Below are positions 5,806 to 8,608 of a DNA stretch of 8,608 bases, one piece after another; the stretch's first letter is position 1; the number at the start of each line of letters is the position of its first letter. The translations under genes and the position numbers were made by a program. Source of the stretch: Chloroflexota bacterium (lineage in GTDB: Bacteria > Chloroflexota > Dehalococcoidia > Lucifugimonadales > Lucifugimonadaceae); the NCBI GenBank assembly GCA_013911545.1, contig JACETA010000031.1, positions 1 through 8,608 on the forward strand. Reading direction: 5' to 3'. The notes below the pieces were generated by a model that saw only the letters and a list, made by a program, of their open reading frames with translations, ran no database searches and was not told the origin of the DNA.

Positions 5806-6027
5806 TTAACTTTCTGTTAAAAATTTGAATAGCTCAGCAAAACCAATATCAATCACTGAAAGTATTGCACCAATAGTTCCAGAAATAATTAAGACTAACA
5901 AAGTTAGTCTTAATGCTTCCCTTCTTGTTGGCCAAGTAACTTTTTTTAATTCATTCCAAATTAATCCAGCGGATTTTGATACCGAAGGTCTTGTATTGCC
6001 GGATGTAACTTTATTATTAGAAGACAT
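5806..6027 (-). CDS. secE: Preprotein translocase subunit SecE
   Basis: SecE clamps the SecY channel and is essential for the Sec translocon in the cytoplasmic membrane. The 73-residue product is the short, single-span form found outside the Gammaproteobacteria. Residues 1-22 are a hydrophilic Ser/Asn/Thr-rich tail. Residues 24-38 (WNELKKVTWPTRREA) are the conserved amphipathic cytoplasmic helix with the hallmark KVTWP. Residues 40-60 are the membrane span (LRLTLLVLIISGTIGAILSVI). The start ATG is only 2 nt after the rpmG stop and the gene ends immediately before the nusG start region, so rpmG, secE and nusG are tightly packed and very likely cotranscribed. Confidence 0.96.
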   Translation of the reverse strand: MSSNNKVTSGNTRPSVSKSAGLIWNELKKVTWPTRREALRLTLLVLIISGTIGAILSVIDIGFAELFKFLTES

Positions 6028-6029
6028 TA

Positions 6030-6197
6030 TCAGCTTTCTCTATGCAAAACTCTTTTTCTGCACTTGGGACTATTACAAAACTTAACCAATTCAACCCGAT
6101 CAGTTGTATTTCGTCTATTTTTTTGAGAGTGATAATTTCTTTCTTTGCACTCCGTGCAAACAAGAGTTATTAAAACTCTAGAACCAGTTTTAGCCAT
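6030..6197 (-). CDS. rpmG: 50S ribosomal protein L33 (zinc-binding type, enlarged second knuckle)
   Basis: Translation of 6197-6030 gives 55 residues: MAKTGSRVLITLVCTECKER, then NYHSQKNRRNTTDRVELVKF, then CNSPKCRKRVLHRES. This is clearly L33, a small protein near the ribosomal E site. C14-x2-C17 is the usual first zinc knuckle. The second is C41-x4-C46 rather than the common CxxC, with two extra residues (NSPKC in place of a form such as PRC). Otherwise the NRRNT-DR-EL core and the RKR-LHRE end fit the family. AAAAGGA lies 6 nt before the ATG. The gene begins 12 nt after tuf and ends 2 nt before secE, and this tuf-rpmG-secE order is common in several phyla including Chloroflexota. No tRNA-Trp gene is present in the gap. 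Confidence 0.95.
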   Translation of the reverse strand: MAKTGSRVLITLVCTECKERNYHSQKNRRNTTDRVELVKFCNSPKCRKRVLHRES

Positions 6198-6209
6198 TAT
6201 TCCTTTTTA

Positions 6210-7403
6210 TTAACCTACTACTGAAGTTATTACACCAGAACCAACTGTTCTCCCACCTTCTCTAACAGCAAATCTCAATTCCTCTTCAAGAGCAACAGGA
6301 TACATTAGTTCTAGGTCAACAGTAGTGTTGTCACCAGGCATTAGCATTTCAGTTCCTTCAGGTAATGTTATTGTACCAGTTACATCAGTAGTCCTGATGT
6401 AGAATTGAGGCTTATAGCCTGAGAAAAACGGTGTATGCCTTCCGCCCTCTTCTTTAGTTAAAACGTAAATTTGCGCTTTTGCTTTAGTTCCAGGTTTTAA
6501 AGTTCCAGGTTTACATACTACTGCACCTCTTGCAATATCTTCTCTCTCTAGACCTCTAACTAAACACCCTACAGCATCTCCAGCCAATCCAGATTCTAAA
6601 GATTTATGGAACATCTCAACACCAGTAATTGTAGTTTTTTGACTTTGACCAAAACCAACAATTTCAACTTCTTCACCTACTTTAACTTCACCTCTCTCGA
6701 CTCTTCCAGTAACAACGGTACCTCTACCTTTAATACTAAATACGTCTTCAACAGGCATCAAGAAAGGTAAGTCAGTTGGCCTTTCAGGAATTGGAACATA
6801 TTCATCAACTTGACCCATAAGATCAACTATTTTTTCTGACCATTCACCATTCCCTTCTTCTTCCAGCGCTTTCAATGCACTAACTCTAACTATAGGTGTG
6901 TCGTCACCTGGGAATCCATACTCAGTTAATAATTCACGGACTTCCATTTCTACTAATTCTAAGAGTTCTTCGTCATCCATAACATCTGTTTTGTTTAACG
7001 CAACAACAATTTTTGGAACATTAACCTGTCTAGCTAAAAGAAGATGTTCTCTAGTCTGTGGCATAGGTCCATCAGGCGCACTAACCACGAGTATAGCTCC
7101 ATCCATTTGCGCTGCTCCAGTAATCATATTTTTAATATAATCTGCGTGACCTGGACAATCAACGTGAGCATAGTGTCTAGTATCTGTTTCATACTCTACG
7201 TGAGTAATTGCAATAGTAACACCTCGCTCTTTTTCTTCTGGAGCATTGTCAATTGAATCAAATGCCCTAAAAGATACATTATCTTGTTTTGCTGCTAAGC
7301 AAGCTGTAATTGCTGCAGTCATAGTTGTTTTACCATGGTCAACATGACCAATAGTACCCACATTTACGTGGGGTTTGCTTCTGTCGTAAACTTGTTTACC
7401 CAT
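6210..7403 (-). CDS. tuf: Translation elongation factor Tu
   Basis: EF-Tu carries aminoacyl-tRNA to the ribosomal A site and hydrolyses GTP on codon recognition. The 397-residue product is full length. GTPase motifs are G1 GHVDHGKT (19-26), switch I RGVTIA (61-66, T64), G3 DCPGH (83-87, catalytic H87), G4 NKTD (138-141) and G5 SALKA (176-180). Domain 2 (about 210-305) and domain 3 to the C-terminal GSGVITSVVG are intact. Switch I reads RGVTIAITHVEYET where many bacteria have RGITINTAHVEY; I associate the IA(I)-type variant with Chloroflexota, from memory. The start is ATG with a strong GGAGG 9 nt upstream at 7413-7417. The gene lies 61 nt after tRNA-Thr(GGU) and 12 nt before rpmG. No terminator is seen after the tRNA, so it is probably cotranscribed from the tRNA promoter. 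Confidence 0.98.
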   Translation of the reverse strand: MGKQVYDRSKPHVNVGTIGHVDHGKTTMTAAITACLAAKQDNVSFRAFDSIDNAPEEKERGVTIAITHVEYETDTRHYAHVDCPGHADYIKNMITGAAQMDGAILVVSAPDGPMPQTREHLLLARQVNVPKIVVALNKTDVMDDEELLELVEMEVRELLTEYGFPGDDTPIVRVSALKALEEEGNGEWSEKIVDLMGQVDEYVPIPERPTDLPFLMPVEDVFSIKGRGTVVTGRVERGEVKVGEEVEIVGFGQSQKTTITGVEMFHKSLESGLAGDAVGCLVRGLEREDIARGAVVCKPGTLKPGTKAKAQIYVLTKEEGGRHTPFFSGYKPQFYIRTTDVTGTITLPEGTEMLMPGDNTTVDLELMYPVALEEELRFAVREGGRTVGSGVITSVVG

Positions 7404-7464
7404 ATTTTTTTACCTCCGGATTTTATCCAATCGATATTTTACTATTATTTTTAAAATTCTGCTA

Positions 7465-7539
7465 TGGAGCCCACAACCAGAGTTGAACTGGTGACCTCGT
7501 TCTTACCAAGAACGTGCTCTACCACTGAGCTATGTGGGC
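7465..7539 (-). tRNA. tRNA-Thr (anticodon GGU)
   Basis: The 75-nt cloverleaf has a perfect acceptor stem GCCCACA/TGTGGGC and D stem GCTC/GAGC. The anticodon stem is CGTTC/GAACG around loop TTGGTAA, and the T stem is ACCAG/CTGGT with loop TTCAACT. The discriminator is T and the CCA end is encoded. Anticodon GGU reads ACC and ACU. It lies 10 nt after tRNA-Tyr and 61 nt before tuf, the same place as thrT before tufB in E. coli. Confidence 0.98.
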
Positions 7540-7549
7540 GAATTTCCTC

Positions 7550-7635
7550 TGGTGCAGGGGGAGGGATTCGAACCCCCGTAGCCCAAAGGCGCCAGATTTA
7601 CAGTCTGGTGGTATTAGCCACTCACCCACCCCTGC
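7550..7635 (-). tRNA. tRNA-Tyr (anticodon GUA)
   Basis: This is an 86-nt class II tRNA with acceptor GCAGGGG/CCCCTGC, anticodon stem CCAGA/TCTGG around loop CTGTAAA, a long variable arm between the anticodon and T stems, T loop TTCGAAT, discriminator A and encoded CCA. GUA reads both Tyr codons. It lies 10 nt upstream of tRNA-Thr(GGU), implying one precursor. The tRNA-Gly that sits between these two genes in E. coli is absent. Confidence 0.98.
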
Positions 7636-7665
7636 AGGTCCATAATCTAATTAACACAGGTGAGA

Positions 7666-7694
7666 ATTCTAATACCTGATTGAAAAATAAACAA
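7666..7694 (-). promoter_or_regulatory. Probable promoter upstream of tRNA-Tyr
   Basis: On the minus strand TTGTTT (7694-7689) and TAGAAT (7671-7666) are 17 nt apart, with an expected start near 7659, about 24 nt before tRNA-Tyr. The -10 has 5 of 6 consensus bases. It could drive tRNA-Tyr, tRNA-Thr(GGU), tuf and the genes downstream. tRNA-Thr(UGU) lies upstream of it and would need another promoter. Confidence 0.6.
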
Positions 7695-7718
7695 TAGAAA
7701 AGGGGAAAAAGGAAATTT

Positions 7719-7793
7719 TGGAGCCCCGGGAGGGAGTTGAACCCACAACCTGCTGATTACAAATCAGCTGCTCTGCCATTGAGCTACCGAGGC
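7719..7793 (-). tRNA. tRNA-Thr (anticodon UGU), overlapping the larC 3' end
   Basis: The 75-nt cloverleaf has acceptor GCCTCGG/CCGGGGC (one T-G pair), D stem GCTC/GAGC, anticodon stem GCTGA/TCAGC with loop TTTGTAA, T loop TTCAACT, discriminator T and encoded CCA. Anticodon UGU reads ACA and ACG. The T stem, GTGGG/CCCTC, has a U-U mismatch at its second pair (50-64). Its first ten bases are also the end of larC. Confidence 0.96.
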
Positions 7794-8608
7794 AAATTAT
7801 TGAATTGAATTAACGCTTCATCAAAAATAACTTTCAATGGAATATTATGCACTTTTGATAAATTCTTGCAATCCTCGTATTCAGGATATGCACCAATTAC
7901 TTCACCTGAATCCAATTTTATTTTTAAATTTATTTTCCCATACTTTGTTGAAACAGTCTCGATTCTTCTATCAAAAGCTTCTCTTTTGGTTTTAAAAATC
8001 CTTACACCAAAAGTAGATGTTTCTCTCTTTAAAAGATCGATAACCTTATTAGTCAATTTATTTGAACATAATACAGAAATTTTATAAGCGGGCCTTCCTT
8101 TTTTCATAAGAATATTTTCGGCCCAAACATCATTAACTCCTAATTCTAAAATCTTATCAAATACAAATGAAATAAATTCAGAAGACATATCATCAATATT
8201 AGTTTCTAAAATATCTAATAAATCAAAATTATCACTAGAAGATATTAAATTAACTGAAATAGAATTTGATGAATCCTTAAAATCCTTAGTTCCGGCACCG
8301 TAACCAATTTTTTTTATTGTGCCCTCGATCTCATAATTATGATTAAAGTTTTTCAACAAACTTATTCCTGTAGGGGTACACATTTCAAAGTTTGGATTTT
8401 TTTTTGAAGTATAAATTGGAATTGCTAAATTCTTAATTAAATTTAATGACACTGGAGCCAAACTGCTGACCATCCCATGATCAATTTCTATTTCTCCCTG
8501 AGAGAATGGTATCCCGGAATGATATAAATTTTCTATATTTAAAAATTCAAGACATTTGTAGAAACAAACAATATCAAAAACTGTATCAAAATTTCCAAGC
8601 TCATGAGG
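7784..8608 (-). CDS. larC: LarC, nickel insertion protein for the nickel-pincer cofactor (5' end outside window)
   Basis: LarC uses CTP to insert nickel into pyridinium-3,5-bisthiocarboxylic acid mononucleotide, the last step of the nickel-pincer cofactor made for LarA-type racemases and epimerases. The window holds the last 274 residues of a protein usually near 400. The frame is open to the right edge: it enters with HELGNFDTVFDIV, then HG plus APVSL, CTPTGISLL, LDILETNIDDMSSEF, NDVWAENILMKKGRPAYK, DRRIETVSTKYGKI and AYPEYEDC, all family landmarks in order. An ATG at 8473 is internal, not the start. LarC1 and LarC2 halves are in one frame, without the programmed frameshift known in Lactiplantibacillus. 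The usual HGxLPVPAPAT stretch reads HGMVSSLAPVS, so its prolines are partly lost. The TAG stop is inside tRNA-Thr(UGU). No larA, larB or larE is visible here. Confidence 0.93.
   Translation of the reverse strand, partial: PHELGNFDTVFDIVCFYKCLEFLNIENLYHSGIPFSQGEIEIDHGMVSSLAPVSLNLIKNLAIPIYTSKKNPNFEMCTPTGISLLKNFNHNYEIEGTIKKIGYGAGTKDFKDSSNSISVNLISSSDNFDLLDILETNIDDMSSEFISFVFDKILELGVNDVWAENILMKKGRPAYKISVLCSNKLTNKVIDLLKRETSTFGVRIFKTKREAFDRRIETVSTKYGKINLKIKLDSGEVIGAYPEYEDCKNLSKVHNIPLKVIFDEALIQFNNLPR

Noticed and set aside
7404..7464. Separate tuf promoter in the tRNA-tuf spacer
   Set aside because: TAAAAT-like hexamers occur, but no acceptable -35 at 16-18 nt was found, and the DNA is too AT-rich for the -10 alone to count.
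7464..7679. A 71-codon plus-strand open frame over the tRNA genes
   Set aside because: It lies antisense to two complete tRNAs. Peptides of this kind (TRVELVTSFLPRTCS-like) are a known artefact of translating tRNA genes.
8200..8420. Programmed frameshift between LarC1 and LarC2 halves
   Set aside because: The frame runs without a break from the CTPTG region through LETNIDDM; no stop or shift is present.
7784..8473. Separate short gene starting at the ATG at 8473
   Set aside because: The same frame remains open to the window edge and the upstream part matches LarC (HELGNFDTVFDIV and onward), so that ATG is internal.
1..8608. CRISPR array, insertion sequence, prophage or integrative element
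   Set aside because: The only direct repeats are short in-frame repeats within genes. There is no transposase or integrase, and no tRNA-flanking attachment duplication was seen.

Overview
The window is an AT-rich bacterial chromosome segment dominated by a translation/transcription gene cluster on the minus strand. Read in the direction of transcription, from high to low coordinates, it runs: larC (5' end outside the window), tRNA-Thr(UGU), tRNA-Tyr(GUA), tRNA-Thr(GGU), tuf, rpmG, secE, nusG, rplK, rplA, a ribosomal protein L10 leader, rplJ, rplL. This is the familiar tRNA-tuf-secE-nusG-rplKAJL block. The low GC, the EF-Tu switch I sequence (RGVTIAITHVEYET), rpmG between tuf and secE, and the absence of rpoBC after rplL suggest a marine, SAR202-like member of the Chloroflexota. 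That placement is an inference from remembered family patterns, not a database result.

Region 1-2482 (minus) holds a two-gene ABC exporter of the LolD/MacB type: an ATPase followed 3 nt later by a large FtsX-type permease that runs off the left edge. Region 2483-2625 is a 143-nt divergent spacer. Region 2626-2877 (plus) is a small, probably zinc-binding protein with a TTG start and a good Shine-Dalgarno sequence. It converges on rplL, and a 13-bp inverted repeat at 2875-2904 serves both as terminator. Region 2915-6197 carries rplL, rplJ, rplA, rplK, nusG, secE and rpmG, with spacings of 2-13 nt except for the rplA-rplJ gap. That gap holds a strong sigma-70-like promoter (TTGACC, 17 nt, TAATAT), a canonical L10 leader and an intrinsic terminator that touches the rplJ start codon. 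Region 6210-7403 is tuf, 7465-7793 three tRNA genes, and 7784-8608 the C-terminal part of LarC.

The genes work together in protein synthesis. EF-Tu delivers aminoacyl-tRNA. L11, L10 and L7/L12 form the GTPase-associated stalk, and L1 forms the other stalk. NusG couples transcription to translation, SecE is part of the Sec translocon, and the tRNAs supply Thr and Tyr. Stalk protein supply appears to be set by L10 feedback through the leader: one conserved leader segment can pair either within the L10-binding structure or with the terminator's 5' arm.

I see no clearly new multi-gene system. The points most worth following are the in-frame repeat tails on three neighbouring proteins (an acidic N-terminal tail on L7/L12, a KKSAP tail on the ABC ATPase, a DKSKGKT tail on the small zinc protein), the attenuator fused to the rplJ start, the larC stop codon lying inside a tRNA gene, and an L33 with an enlarged zinc knuckle.
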